Source of the DNA: Gammaproteobacteria bacterium | GTDB taxonomy: Bacteria; Pseudomonadota; Gammaproteobacteria; S012-40 | Assembly (NCBI GenBank): GCA_029881255.1 | Contig: JAOUMY010000004.1 | Location: 147,313-211,312, forward strand | Direction: 5' to 3' | Length of the DNA stretch: 64,000 nucleotides | Shown here: positions 35,759 through 45,403 of the stretch, one piece after another | Numbering within the stretch: position 1 is the first letter of the stretch | How the letters are laid out: each line of letters opens with the position of its first letter | Translations under genes and position numbers: made by a program | The notes under the pieces: generated by a model | Told to the model about the DNA's origin: nothing | The model's database searches: none | What the model saw: only the letters and a program-made list of their open reading frames with translations

Positions 35759-37150
35759 CTATAACACTTGGGTTTGAATGGAAACGGAGACCTTGAGTTT
35801 TTCATACTCATAAAGGTCCACAGTGGATTTTGTTTTTATTAGAGATAGTTCAGGGCTGATAGTCCATTTTTTAGAGTAATTTATTGTGAAACCGGCGGAA
35901 ACTCGCGCTAGTGCGTCTACTCTTTCTGCACCAAAGCTCAAAGCGTTTCCGACGTCATTTTGATAGTTGCTGTATTTGATAGAGCCGTTTAAATACATTT
36001 TTGCGTTCTTGGCGACATAACTGTTCACATTTGCATCCATGTTGACAAAAACGTTGCCAAAAAGTGAGTCGTTGTTGGTTGGAACGTGTCGACCACCAGA
36101 TAGACTCACGCTTAGCGTATTGAGTCCATTTCTAAATGTGCTTCGTGCGCCTGCAACGCCGAAGTAGCCTTCCTGTACTTCATACAGTTTGGGATACATA
36201 GACAGACCCGCATAGCCAAATATAGCTGCTGCAAAGGTTTCTGAAAAATTTATCTGTTGATCACTCACTAGTAATGCCGTTGCGACTTTGATGTTTTTGT
36301 TTTCGGCGTCATTAGCACTATTGTTTGTGTTCTGGTTCGCACTCTTGCGCATTTGTACAATTTGGACTGTGGCTAAATTATTTGAAAAAAATCTTGATCC
36401 TGAATAGGATAGCCCTCCTTTAAGCGCTCCAGACGCATTGTCAGCAAACTTTGCGCTCGAAAATTGGCTGTAGGCCAGGCTGGCACTGCTGAATAGCTTT
36501 ACTTGTTTTTTCCAATCAATAGCAAAATACGACTGACCGTTATATACAAAGAAATCAGAAGGAGACTGTCTCGATTGCGGGTTTAGAGTATAGAAACCAT
36601 CATGAAATTTAACTTCCCGTTCAGCCGTGCCGCTGTTGGCATTTGAATCGTTTCCGACAGTTAAGCCTGCCAATAGATCGAATTCGAAGGAAAAAGGGCT
36701 TAATTTGATCGCTATTTCTGCCTGGTATTGATCGATTATTTGCATAATGGCTGCCGGCGGATTCAATGCCCGCGCACGTTCAAACATTGCTTGAGCTTGG
36801 GGGAGATCATTTCCATCAAAGTAGGCGCGTGCCAAGTCTAGAATTATGGTGCCTGAACGAGGAGAAAGCGCAGATGCGCGTTCCAGGGCAAATATCGCGA
36901 TACTGGGATTTCCTGTCTGAAGTGCAGATAACCCGTATAGATAGTCATATTCCACGATACCTTCCAACTGTCCAGCGTATTCGTCCAAAAGAGTGAAAGC
37001 ATTTTCAGACTGTCCTCCGCGTAGCAAGGTCTCCGCTTCCTGAAGCACGGCCTCGTGTACGTCTGATGGAGGTTCTGAACTAGCATAGACGTCAATTCCT
37101 ATGCTCAAGCTCAGGAAGAAAATCATCATATTTTTAAAACTATTTGACAT
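35759..37150 (-). CDS. TPR-containing outer-membrane beta-barrel protein
   Basis: 463-residue exported protein. After a signal peptide (cleaved near VYA) come several tetratricopeptide repeats (about residues 30-150, e.g. AIFALERASALSPRSGTIILDLARAYFDG). A C-terminal barrel of alternating strands follows, ending SVSIQTQVL. This TPR-plus-barrel layout resembles surface lipoprotein assembly modifier (Slam) proteins, but a specific family assignment would need a profile search. It is the first gene of the four-gene operon and could export or anchor the downstream products. Confidence 0.75.
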   Translation of the reverse strand: MSNSFKNMMIFFLSLSIGIDVYASSEPPSDVHEAVLQEAETLLRGGQSENAFTLLDEYAGQLEGIVEYDYLYGLSALQTGNPSIAIFALERASALSPRSGTIILDLARAYFDGNDLPQAQAMFERARALNPPAAIMQIIDQYQAEIAIKLSPFSFEFDLLAGLTVGNDSNANSGTAEREVKFHDGFYTLNPQSRQSPSDFFVYNGQSYFAIDWKKQVKLFSSASLAYSQFSSAKFADNASGALKGGLSYSGSRFFSNNLATVQIVQMRKSANQNTNNSANDAENKNIKVATALLVSDQQINFSETFAAAIFGYAGLSMYPKLYEVQEGYFGVAGARSTFRNGLNTLSVSLSGGRHVPTNNDSLFGNVFVNMDANVNSYVAKNAKMYLNGSIKYSNYQNDVGNALSFGAERVDALARVSAGFTINYSKKWTISPELSLIKTKSTVDLYEYEKLKVSVSIQTQVL

Positions 37151-37424
37151 TAGAGTAGCTTAGGCAGCCTTTGCTATGCTTTCAGGTACTCCTATATCGA
37201 CAGTAAGTTTAAGAAAACAAAGGCATCATTGCTGCGCAATTGGTCACAAAACACGGAAGTAGTTCTTAAACGTACAGACGCGAGGCATGGAAACCTGTCT
37301 ATTCAGTGTAAACACTTTATGAATATCACGCTAAGTTAATGTTTTGTTACCGATTAGCTCAAGATAAAGAAGCAGTGCGTCGATAGTTTCATGAACGGAA
37401 ATCCTGATTTCGTTACGGCACAGA

Positions 37425-38636
37425 ATGAGCGGAAAATCAAAAACTATATACATCGCACTCCCAATTATTGCGACTTTGGTTGCAGCCTATGGTGTGTCCA
37501 GCTTTTCTAACCATATGGTTTCTATGTTTATAGTGATGGGTATGGGTGGAGTCTGGTTGATCACCGGGCTTTTTAGTCTTTTGTTGCAAAGTCTTGCTGA
37601 AAATGATGGAGAACAGGTATCAAGTGACGAGAATTCACTTTCTACAGACTTGGATAACGTTCACCGCGAATTAGAAACACTGGTGGCTAAGGAGACCAAT
37701 AGTATTTCGTCTGATCTGTCGCGAATAAGGGAGCTAATGAATGAAGCAATTCGTGATTTGCAAACGAGTTTTACCGGTCTTAATAGTGAATCTCACCAAC
37801 AGGTAAATATGTTGCGCTCCTTGTTGCATTCCATGAAGGAAAGCGATGAATCATCTTCATCGGAATTAAAGTTCCATAAGTTTTCAAGGGTAATACAGTC
37901 GACACTGGATAATTTTGTGTCCGAACTAGTAGGCACGAGTCGAGACAGCATGGAAATCATGAGTGTCGTTAGCGATCTAGCGACGCAAATGAACAATGTA
38001 AAAGAGTTGTTAAAGGATATTCAAAAAATTGCTGAGCAGACGAATCTATTGGCATTAAATGCGGCAATAGAAGCAGCTCGTGCTGGTGAAGCTGGGCGAG
38101 GATTTGCAGTTGTGGCCGATGAAGTTAGAAATCTCTCAACGAATTCCAATGATTTTAGTGAACAAATAGGTGAGGTAATGAAAACAGCGACGCACAATCT
38201 GGAAAAAGCGCAAAGTGTCGTCAGCAAAATCGCTTCGAAAGATGTTACATTCGCAATAGAATCCAAACAGCACATTGATGTAATGATTGAAGATATGGTA
38301 GCTCTGAATGGATCGATAGAAAAAAACCTGCAAGAAGTTTCTGGTATCTCAAATAGCATTGGAGAACAAGTTAATGTTGCAGTTAGGGCACTGCAGTTTG
38401 AAGACATTGTTAGGCAGTTAACCGAGCATAGTTCCGGTCGACTACTGCGGATGAAGGAGCTGACAATTGAGGCCTCCGAAATTTTGGGAGACAAAACCGA
38501 GCTGTTCGACGAGTTGCAATTAAGAGCAAAAGCCCTATTGGGAGAAATAGACAAGTTTAGCTTGTCCAGAGATAGCGACAAATTTAATCCAGTAATGCAG
38601 AAGTCAATGGGGCAGGGAGACGTCGACTTATTTTAG
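37425..38636 (+). CDS. Methyl-accepting chemotaxis-like protein without periplasmic domain
   Basis: 403-residue protein with two adjacent N-terminal spans (about residues 7-27 and 32-55) joined by only a few residues, so there is no external sensor domain. The cytoplasmic part has the conserved signalling tip [20 protein letters not shown] at about residues 203-222, followed by [17 protein letters not shown]-terminal [14 protein letters not shown] motif is common in this receptor subgroup. No cheA or cheW is near. It precedes the STAS gene by 145 bases. It may report a cytoplasmic or membrane signal. Confidence 0.9.
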   Translation: MSGKSKTIYIALPIIATLVAAYGVSSFSNHMVSMFIVMGMGGVWLITGLFSLLLQSLAENDGEQVSSDENSLSTDLDNVHRELETLVAKETNSISSDLSRIRELMNEAIRDLQTSFTGLNSESHQQVNMLRSLLHSMKESDESSSSELKFHKFSRVIQSTLDNFVSELVGTSRDSMEIMSVVSDLATQMNNVKELLKDIQKIAEQTNLLALNAAIEAARAGEAGRGFAVVADEVRNLSTNSNDFSEQIGEVMKTATHNLEKAQSVVSKIASKDVTFAIESKQHIDVMIEDMVALNGSIEKNLQEVSGISNSIGEQVNVAVRALQFEDIVRQLTEHSSGRLLRMKELTIEASEILGDKTELFDELQLRAKALLGEIDKFSLSRDSDKFNPVMQKSMGQGDVDLF

Positions 38637-38781
38637 GGAAAATGAATTGGGATGAAAGAAAAAAAATTACTATTTCGACCCAATAATCTCAACATATATT
38701 AGATTTAGCAGTTGTATGTAGATAGAAGCAATTCTAAGTTGTATACGGGTGTATAACAGAAACATAGAACAGGAGAATGAA

Positions 38782-39078
38782 ATGCCAGTAAGTAGCAAGG
38801 AAAACGGCGGTAGCGTCAACATAGTAGTTACCGGGAGATTTGACTTTAATGATCACTCTAATTTTAGAGAGTCATATAGAAATTTCGCACCTAGTGCACG
38901 ATATAATATCGACATGAGCGGAACTGAATACATGGACAGTTCCGCGCTCGGTATGCTGTTGCTATTAAGAGAGCATGCCGGTGGTGATAGCGCTTCAATA
39001 ACGATTAGCGGGTGCAAGCCAGAGATTCATAAAATTCTCAGTATTGCCAATTTTCAGAAATTGTTCGAAATTCGCTAA
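38782..39078 (+). CDS. STAS-domain anti-anti-sigma-type protein (HsbA/CrsA-like)
   Basis: 98-residue single STAS domain. The start MPVSSKEN has AGGAGAATGA upstream; an earlier frame start is less likely. The phosphorylatable-serine loop is YMDSSALGMLLLL, preceded by YNIDMSGTEY. In partner-switching systems an unphosphorylated STAS protein binds an anti-sigma factor or other target and is controlled by a kinase and a phosphatase. The next gene encodes both activities, 21 bases away, as in Pseudomonas HsbA/HsbR and Shewanella CrsA/CrsR. Confidence 0.9.
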   Translation: MPVSSKENGGSVNIVVTGRFDFNDHSNFRESYRNFAPSARYNIDMSGTEYMDSSALGMLLLLREHAGGDSASITISGCKPEIHKILSIANFQKLFEIR

Positions 39079-39099
39079 AAGGCCGTTGCGAGCTAAGGG

Positions 39100-40791
39100 A
39101 TGAAAATACTGGTAGTCGACGATGACGCTACTAACCGTCTCGTTCTGAAAGGTATTCTTCAGAAGGAGCAGCATGAAATAGTAATGGCTGAAAACGGCAT
39201 GGAAGCGATAGAGGCTTTTCGTTATGAACGGCCGGATTTGATTCTCATGGATGTTATGATGCCGATCATGGATGGGTATATCGCTACTCGAAAAATAAAG
39301 GAAGAGTCCAAAGAGCATTTTGTCCCTATAATTTTTCTAACCGCCATGGGTGGAGACGACGCATTGGTCAACTGTCTCGAACATGGCGGTGATGACTATC
39401 TTGCGAAACCCATAAACCGTACCGTGTTAGTCGCAAAGATAAAGGCGATGAACCGAATACGGCTGCTTAACGAAACCGTTCATCAACAACGTCATGAGCT
39501 TGCCTTATATAAGGAACGGATCATCCGTGAACAGGAGGTTGCAGAGAGAATTTTTGCCAACATCATGGGTAGGGGAGATGATGATGTATCGATTATTAAT
39601 ACATATCGAAAATCAGCCGAATCCTTTAATGGTGATATCGTATTGACATCTAGAAATCCGGGGCAAGGGGTAAATATTCTCGTAGGCGACTTTACTGGAC
39701 ATGGATTGGCTGCGGCGATTGGTGCTATACCTGTAGCAGAAATTTTCTATACTATGAGTGCAAAAGGGTGGGAAGCTTCGCAGATTGTCAGCGAGATCAA
39801 CCGTAAAATCACAACATTTTTACCAAAAGGGCGTTTCCTGGCTGCGGCTATTTTGCAAATAGATTCTTCTGCCAAACGAATAACCATTTGGAACGGAGGA
39901 ATGCCTGACATACTGGTTATCGACAATAAGAATCACAAAATAAAACAAACATATCCATCAAAACATTTGCCTCTCGGGGTATTAACGCCGGCAAATTTTG
40001 ACAGCTCGGTCGAGTACGCTTCAGTGAAGAATAGTGACAGATTGCTGGTCTATAGTGATGGCGTGACAGAGTCAGAAAATAGAAATGGCATTATGTTTGG
40101 TATTGATCGGCTTTACCAGGCAATTGAAAATGCAGATGGTGAAGGATTTATAATTCAAAATATAGTAGACGAACACGAAAAATTTAGAAATGGTGAAAGT
40201 CATACAGACGATGTCACTCTAGTAGAGGTTGACTGTGATATCGGAAAACTTTTTCATGGACAGGATAAACAACCAAAGCAGAAAGAAGAAAGTGTAGACA
40301 ATAAGAATTGTGAACTGGAATTTCTATTCAAAGATGAAACTTTACGTTTTTTCGATCCTATTCCCATGTTGCTTGATACAGTGACTGCAGTAACGGGAAA
40401 GATATCTGGGTCCGAATATTTATTCGTACTTTTTTCGGAAATGTATAACAATGCCTTGGAGCATGGTATTTTGCAGCTGTCTTCCGATACAAAAACTGAC
40501 GAAGAAAGCTTTAGTCAGTACTACAATGACCGCAAAGAAAGACTGCAGGCACTGACTGAAGGATGGATAAAAGTCAGGGTTCAGGTTGAATATACGGGCA
40601 AGTCAGGAAGCCTGCTAATTACTGTGACTGACTCCGGGAAAGGCTATATAAAACATGAAATAAGTGCAGGAAATGAATCAGGGATTGAAGTTCGCGGCCG
40701 CGGCTTAACACTACTGAAATCATTGGCTGCAGAGGTTTTGGTAAATGAGGAAGGAAACGAAATAACCACTGTTTATAAATGGCAGGACTAG
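39100..40791 (+). CDS. Receiver-PP2C phosphatase-serine kinase protein (HsbR/CrsR-like)
   Basis: 563 residues in three domains. An N-terminal receiver has phosphoacceptor Asp51 (ILMDVMMP). A central SpoIIE-type PP2C phosphatase has metal ligands in VGDFTGHG (Asp197), YSDGVTES (Asp320) and HTDDVTLVEV (Asp370-371). A C-terminal GHKL kinase has the N-box EMYNNALEHG (Asn450-451), the G1 box VTDSGKGY and the G2 box RGRGLTLLKSL. All catalytic residues appear intact. It should phosphorylate and dephosphorylate the upstream STAS protein under receiver control. A phosphodonor could be the hybrid kinase five kilobases downstream. Confidence 0.92.
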   Translation: MKILVVDDDATNRLVLKGILQKEQHEIVMAENGMEAIEAFRYERPDLILMDVMMPIMDGYIATRKIKEESKEHFVPIIFLTAMGGDDALVNCLEHGGDDYLAKPINRTVLVAKIKAMNRIRLLNETVHQQRHELALYKERIIREQEVAERIFANIMGRGDDDVSIINTYRKSAESFNGDIVLTSRNPGQGVNILVGDFTGHGLAAAIGAIPVAEIFYTMSAKGWEASQIVSEINRKITTFLPKGRFLAAAILQIDSSAKRITIWNGGMPDILVIDNKNHKIKQTYPSKHLPLGVLTPANFDSSVEYASVKNSDRLLVYSDGVTESENRNGIMFGIDRLYQAIENADGEGFIIQNIVDEHEKFRNGESHTDDVTLVEVDCDIGKLFHGQDKQPKQKEESVDNKNCELEFLFKDETLRFFDPIPMLLDTVTAVTGKISGSEYLFVLFSEMYNNALEHGILQLSSDTKTDEESFSQYYNDRKERLQALTEGWIKVRVQVEYTGKSGSLLITVTDSGKGYIKHEISAGNESGIEVRGRGLTLLKSLAAEVLVNEEGNEITTVYKWQD

Positions 40792-40912
40792 TGTATAGTA
40801 TTGAAAAATTGCAGGTTATTAGTTGACTATTTGTATAGGAATTTGATTGGCATCTGAGTTTTGTCTGGGTTCTCAGATAGCTTGCCAATGTCCGCAGGAT
40901 TCGGGGATATAG

Positions 40913-41563
40913 ATGAAAGTTGCAGTCGCAGATGATCATGTGCTGGTTCGAGACGGGATCACTCATACCCTAAAAACGGTTTGGCAGGGCGTCGAGGTAC
41001 TCGAGGCGGATGATGGTGTTCAACTGATGGAATTGCTCAGCAAACATAAGGATATGGATATTATTCTTATGGACTTATTTATGCCTGACACAGATGGATT
41101 TCAGCTTTTAGAAAACATCAGCAGGATATTGCCAGAGGTGCCTGTTGTTGTCCTGTCGGCGTCTGAAAGTTCAAATCATATGCGTCGCGCAATTGATATT
41201 GGCGCCAGCGGATACGTCCCAAAATCTTTGTCCAAAGATATCATGATAAGTGCACTTCAACTTGTGTTGTCAGGGGGAGTGTACATTCCACCGGCGAGTT
41301 TGTTGGCAAACGACAAGCCATCGCCCGGTTTTCCTGGACTCAATTCCGAAGTCAGCAAGGAAATGCCTAACTTGACTGGTCGACAGTATGATGTTCTCAA
41401 ATTGCTAATAACCGGTTTAACCAACAAAGAAATAGCCAAGACCTTGGGCTTGTCGGAATACACTGTCAAAATTCATGTGACAGCTATATTTAAAGCACTA
41501 AATGTGTCGAATCGTACTCAGGCAGTAATCGAAGCAAAAAAGATGGGTATAAGAGAAGATTAA
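40913..41563 (+). CDS. NarL/LuxR-family response regulator
   Basis: 216-residue regulator with receiver domain (ADDHVLVRDGI, phosphoacceptor Asp54 in IILMDLFMPD) and a C-terminal LuxR helix-turn-helix (LTGRQYDVLKLLITGLTNKEIAKTLGLSEYTVKIH). The linker is unusually proline-rich. It follows the phosphatase-kinase gene by about 120 bases and precedes the binding-protein gene by about 100, so it is probably a second output of the same signalling island. Confidence 0.93.
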   Translation: MKVAVADDHVLVRDGITHTLKTVWQGVEVLEADDGVQLMELLSKHKDMDIILMDLFMPDTDGFQLLENISRILPEVPVVVLSASESSNHMRRAIDIGASGYVPKSLSKDIMISALQLVLSGGVYIPPASLLANDKPSPGFPGLNSEVSKEMPNLTGRQYDVLKLLITGLTNKEIAKTLGLSEYTVKIHVTAIFKALNVSNRTQAVIEAKKMGIRED

Positions 41564-41665
41564 ATACAGGTTTTGCCTGAGGCGGGTAGATACAGATGAA
41601 CAAGGTTTAACGCACACGCTATCAGTGTGTCAATTCATCGGATGGTATCCTGACAGTGCCTAAAG

Positions 41666-42646
41666 TTGAATATTAAAATGAGAATAGGCGCCTACTTTTC
41701 CTCATTCATTGAATTCACGATAACTTACTATCGTCACTCCCTGTTGTTCTGCACATTGTTTGCTATCTTTACGTTACCTTGCATCGCTTCAGATAAAAAT
41801 AAACGTCTGCTTCTCGTTTACGACAATAACGCTTTATATGCAAAGAGTCTCGAGTTTTTTGAACAGAATGGAACATTCAAGGGATTTGAGGTATACAAAA
41901 TCTATTATGATAATTTCTCGCCTTCGTTGTATAAGTTAGATTCTGAAACGCGAATACTGACAATTGGTACCGATGCGACATTAAAAGTCGCTTCTTTGTC
42001 TTCCGCGGATAGCAACATATTGGCGCTGTTTGTTACTCGTTCAACATATGGCTTTGTTAAGAAAAAATACCCAAACTTATATTTAGACGCAATAACACTT
42101 GATCAACCTATCGAGCGTGTTGTCGATTTTGCGATACGTAGTCTGAATTCACCTGGCGAACTGGGATTCTTGCTTGGTCCATCATCCATTCATTTGCGTC
42201 AAGCAATAGAGGCTGTCCTCGAACAGAAAAATGTAAAAGCGTACTTTAGCGTAATAAAGGATGAGTCCAACTCGGCTCAGGAACTTAAAAAATTCCTTGT
42301 GCAAAAAGTCCCCGTCGTAGCGATTCCCGATTCAGTAGCATATTCTCCAAGAAATGCAAAATGGCTTTTGTATATGGCATATCAACAACGTGTCCCAGTG
42401 GTGGGGTTTTCACCTGCGTTCATTCGTGCAGGGGCAATATCGGCAATCTATTCGACTCCAGAGCAGATATTGCTGCAAGCCGCTGATATTTTTACGAACA
42501 ATATTCGCTTATCTTCGGATAAACAAGGGCAAAGCTATGATCCAAAAGAATTCTCAGTTGAATACAATGACGCTATTTACAAGAGTTTGAAAATTAGAAA
42601 GCCAGACGAAGGCTCCTTATTAGATATAATGAGGGGCAAAAAGTGA
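41666..42646 (+). CDS. Periplasmic ABC-type substrate-binding protein (sensor-associated)
   Basis: 326-residue exported protein of the ABC_sub_bind type, with two alpha/beta lobes (KRLLLVYDNNALYAKSLEFF, PGELGFLLGPSSIHLRQAIE, VPVVGFSPAFIRAGAISAIY). The signal sequence around residues 24-43 ends IASDKNK, and the start codon is uncertain. No permease or ATPase gene is nearby. The last codons overlap the hybrid kinase start by 4 bases, so it probably serves as the ligand-binding partner of that kinase rather than in transport. Confidence 0.85.
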   Translation: MNIKMRIGAYFSSFIEFTITYYRHSLLFCTLFAIFTLPCIASDKNKRLLLVYDNNALYAKSLEFFEQNGTFKGFEVYKIYYDNFSPSLYKLDSETRILTIGTDATLKVASLSSADSNILALFVTRSTYGFVKKKYPNLYLDAITLDQPIERVVDFAIRSLNSPGELGFLLGPSSIHLRQAIEAVLEQKNVKAYFSVIKDESNSAQELKKFLVQKVPVVAIPDSVAYSPRNAKWLLYMAYQQRVPVVGFSPAFIRAGAISAIYSTPEQILLQAADIFTNNIRLSSDKQGQSYDPKEFSVEYNDAIYKSLKIRKPDEGSLLDIMRGKK

Positions 42647-45363
42647 TGTTCGGGTGGGCTAGGGATTTAGGAATACAAAACCGATTGCTGATTTTGGCAA
42701 TCACGCCAATTGTAACTATAACCTTTATATTAGGCTATTACATCACCTCCAGTCGGATTGACGATATGAATAATGTTTTGCATGACCGCGGAAAGGCGCT
42801 TGCACAACATCTTTCTTCCTCTGTTGAATTTGGTTTGTTTGTAGACAATAGAGCGATGCTGGACAATATTGCCAGACATTGGCTCCAGGAGCCGGATGTT
42901 ACTCGTATCGTCATCAATAACGCAGCTTCAGAAACCGTAGTTGACGTTTCCAATGAAAAATCCAACTCAAATGCAATTGAAGAGGAAAATATATTGGTTT
43001 TTAAAAAAACGGTTATTGAAAGTGTGTTGGAGGCGTCTGACGTTGATATGCCTATGATTGGTGGAAGTGGCGATAGTCGGCGACCAAAGATCGTAGGTAG
43101 TGTACACGTAGAAATAAGTATGGAATCAACTCGACAAAGGGAACGCACTGTGTTGTTGAACTCGTTGTTGATAATGTTTTCAGGAATGTTAATGAGTGCA
43201 ATTTTTGCACTACGCATCGGTGGTACTGTAGCAAATCCGATCATTAAGCTTACTCGCGCAGTTAAGAATCTTCAAAAAGGTGTTTTCGATATACGTGTAG
43301 AGGGCCACTATGGAGGAGAGCTTGGTACCTTGGCGGCCGGATTCAATGAAATGGCTCAGACCCTACAGGACTCTCAGGTTGGTCTACAGTCTGAGGTTGC
43401 CACCGCGACGTCAGAACTGCGCACGATAGTTTCCGAGCTTGAGGAGAAGAACTCCGAGTTGGACGAGGCTAGAAGGCAGGCAGTTTCCGCTGGCCAGGCA
43501 AAGCTAGAGTTTCTTGCAAAAATGAGTCATGAAATTCGTACACCTGTTAACGCAGTAATTGGATTTACGCGATTGCTTGAACAGTCTAAGGATGAGGAAG
43601 AAAGAAAAGAATATATTCGTATGGCGAGACAAGCGAGCAAGCAATTGTTAAGCATTATTGATGATATTCTCAATATTTCAAAAATTGAGTATGGAACATT
43701 GGTGTTGGAAGACAAGCCTTTCAATCTGAGAGGTTTGGTTGAAGATGTCGTGTTAATGCATAGTCGTACCGCATATGAGAAAGGGCTAGAGCTTGTACTG
43801 GATATACATTCTGCGGTGGAACTCGGCGTTTTTGGTGATTCAACAAGAGTTAGTCAGGTTTTGTCTAACCTTATCAGTAATGCAATTAAATTTACGGAGG
43901 AAGGGACTGTCTCGGTCAGGGTCGAAGATGTTGAGCAAAGTGAAAATGAGAGAATTTTCCGTTTCTCAGTGACTGATACAGGAATAGGAATCAGCCAGAT
44001 TGAACAGGAGCGACTGTTTAAGACCTTTGCGCAAGTGGATACCAGTATCACTCGTCGGTTTGGTGGTACGGGGCTTGGGCTCGCTATTGCCAAACGTCTG
44101 GTCGAGCAAATGAATGGCGAAATAGGAATAGAAAGCGAAAAAGGGAAAGGTGCATCGTTTTGGTTTACCTTACCGTTACAAAGACAGGCACAGAACATCA
44201 AAGATCTGATGGGTGATTTTGTTAGAGATAAGCGCGTTTTAATCATCGAAGAGAATCCGATTTCGCGCCGTGCGCTTAGGAATATATTTGTTAGAGCACG
44301 CGCGGAAGTTTTTGCTTTTGGCGGTCTTGACGCTGCATCAACGGTGCTTACCAGTTCTCAGGCGCTTGATCTGATAATAATGGCTTTCTCATACAATAAG
44401 ACGAATGAGGACTATGTAAACCAAGAGGTATCGGAATTACGACAGAGTTATGTCGGGCCAACCTTACTGTTATTTGGGCGTGACGATATAGATGTCGGTA
44501 AAGTTATCAGTAAAGACAAGTTGATTGATGTGATTTCGAAACCAGCGCGTACTGCCGTAATGGTGAGTTCTATCTTGCAGTTATTTGGCGCCGGACATCA
44601 TCCTGTTAGTTCGTTTGAGGAAAATCCCGAATCTTTAGCCAGTCGTCGCGGTGTATTTAAGGGCAAGCGCATTCTGGTAGCAGAGGATAATAGCTTTAAC
44701 AAATTGCTCATATGCAAGTTGCTTAACCAGATGGGAATACAGACGCTTGAATCGACAAATGGACGAGAGGCGATTGAGAGCTTTCTACAGAATGATGTCG
44801 ACATGATTCTTATGGATATCCATATGCCACTAATGGATGGTTTGGAGGCAACACGACAGATCCGAAGTTTGGGTGGAAGCGGCGCTTCAATTCCTATTAT
44901 CGCCTTGACCGCTGATGTGTTTATAAAAGATCGAAAAAATTTGAAATTTGCTGGTTTGGACGGATACTTGCTCAAACCTATCTCCGAAGCAAAGCTATTA
45001 GACGTGTTGGACAGCTGGTTACTGCATAATGAGCGCAAGGAGAGCGCGCAGGAACACAAATCAGAGCAAACAGCAATTCCAGTCGGCGATATCGTCAAGG
45101 TTCCCCCAGAGTTGCAAGATAGGCTTGCGCAGGAACTTCGCTCTAACCTTGAAGAAATCGCACAGCTTCTGAAATTAGAGGATTCGGAAAAGGCCTTTGA
45201 ATCTGCCCACCGTTTGTTGGGCTCCATCGGATACTTCGGTTTAGCGGAGTTGCTCCAGCAGGCACGTGATTTGGAAACGTCGATAAAAAGCCAAGAATTT
45301 AAATTGGCCGCTGAGAATTTCGAAGAATTAAAATCTGGTATCGAGGCATTTCTGAAAAACTGA
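42643..45363 (+). CDS. BarA-like hybrid sensor kinase with two receivers and an HPt domain
   Basis: 906-residue membrane kinase. A short cytoplasmic tail, a span (about residues 13-32), a periplasmic domain resembling the BarA sensor, a second span and HAMP lead to HisKA with His296 (KMSHEIRTPVNAV) and an HATPase domain (SNLISNAIKFTEEG, DTGIGI, GTGLGLAIAKRL). The first receiver lacks its phosphoacceptor aspartate (LIIMAFSYN). The second is intact with Asp725 (MILMDIHMP). The C-terminal HPt domain carries His856 (SAHRLLGSIG). It is translationally coupled to the binding-protein gene. Its HPt could phosphorylate either response regulator upstream. Confidence 0.92.
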   Translation: MMFGWARDLGIQNRLLILAITPIVTITFILGYYITSSRIDDMNNVLHDRGKALAQHLSSSVEFGLFVDNRAMLDNIARHWLQEPDVTRIVINNAASETVVDVSNEKSNSNAIEEENILVFKKTVIESVLEASDVDMPMIGGSGDSRRPKIVGSVHVEISMESTRQRERTVLLNSLLIMFSGMLMSAIFALRIGGTVANPIIKLTRAVKNLQKGVFDIRVEGHYGGELGTLAAGFNEMAQTLQDSQVGLQSEVATATSELRTIVSELEEKNSELDEARRQAVSAGQAKLEFLAKMSHEIRTPVNAVIGFTRLLEQSKDEEERKEYIRMARQASKQLLSIIDDILNISKIEYGTLVLEDKPFNLRGLVEDVVLMHSRTAYEKGLELVLDIHSAVELGVFGDSTRVSQVLSNLISNAIKFTEEGTVSVRVEDVEQSENERIFRFSVTDTGIGISQIEQERLFKTFAQVDTSITRRFGGTGLGLAIAKRLVEQMNGEIGIESEKGKGASFWFTLPLQRQAQNIKDLMGDFVRDKRVLIIEENPISRRALRNIFVRARAEVFAFGGLDAASTVLTSSQALDLIIMAFSYNKTNEDYVNQEVSELRQSYVGPTLLLFGRDDIDVGKVISKDKLIDVISKPARTAVMVSSILQLFGAGHHPVSSFEENPESLASRRGVFKGKRILVAEDNSFNKLLICKLLNQMGIQTLESTNGREAIESFLQNDVDMILMDIHMPLMDGLEATRQIRSLGGSGASIPIIALTADVFIKDRKNLKFAGLDGYLLKPISEAKLLDVLDSWLLHNERKESAQEHKSEQTAIPVGDIVKVPPELQDRLAQELRSNLEEIAQLLKLEDSEKAFESAHRLLGSIGYFGLAELLQQARDLETSIKSQEFKLAAENFEELKSGIEAFLKN

Positions 45364-45365
45364 AG

Positions 45366-45396
45366 CCGCAACAAGCCCAAACTGAGCCTGTTGCGG
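45366..45396. terminator. Hairpin between the converging hybrid kinase and rne genes
   Basis: CCGCAACA/TGTTGCGG eight-base stem located 2 bases after the kinase stop and 7 bases after the rne stop. On the minus strand GGCTTCAGTTTTTC follows, a delayed U-tract. Likely a shared terminator. Confidence 0.6.
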
Positions 45397-45403
45397 AATA
45401 ATG

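Noticed and set aside
37360-37400. A sigma28-like element (TAAAG...CGATAG) ahead of the receptor-like gene
   Set aside because: The spacing between the two halves is about five bases shorter than the consensus, and the -35 half at correct spacing does not match.
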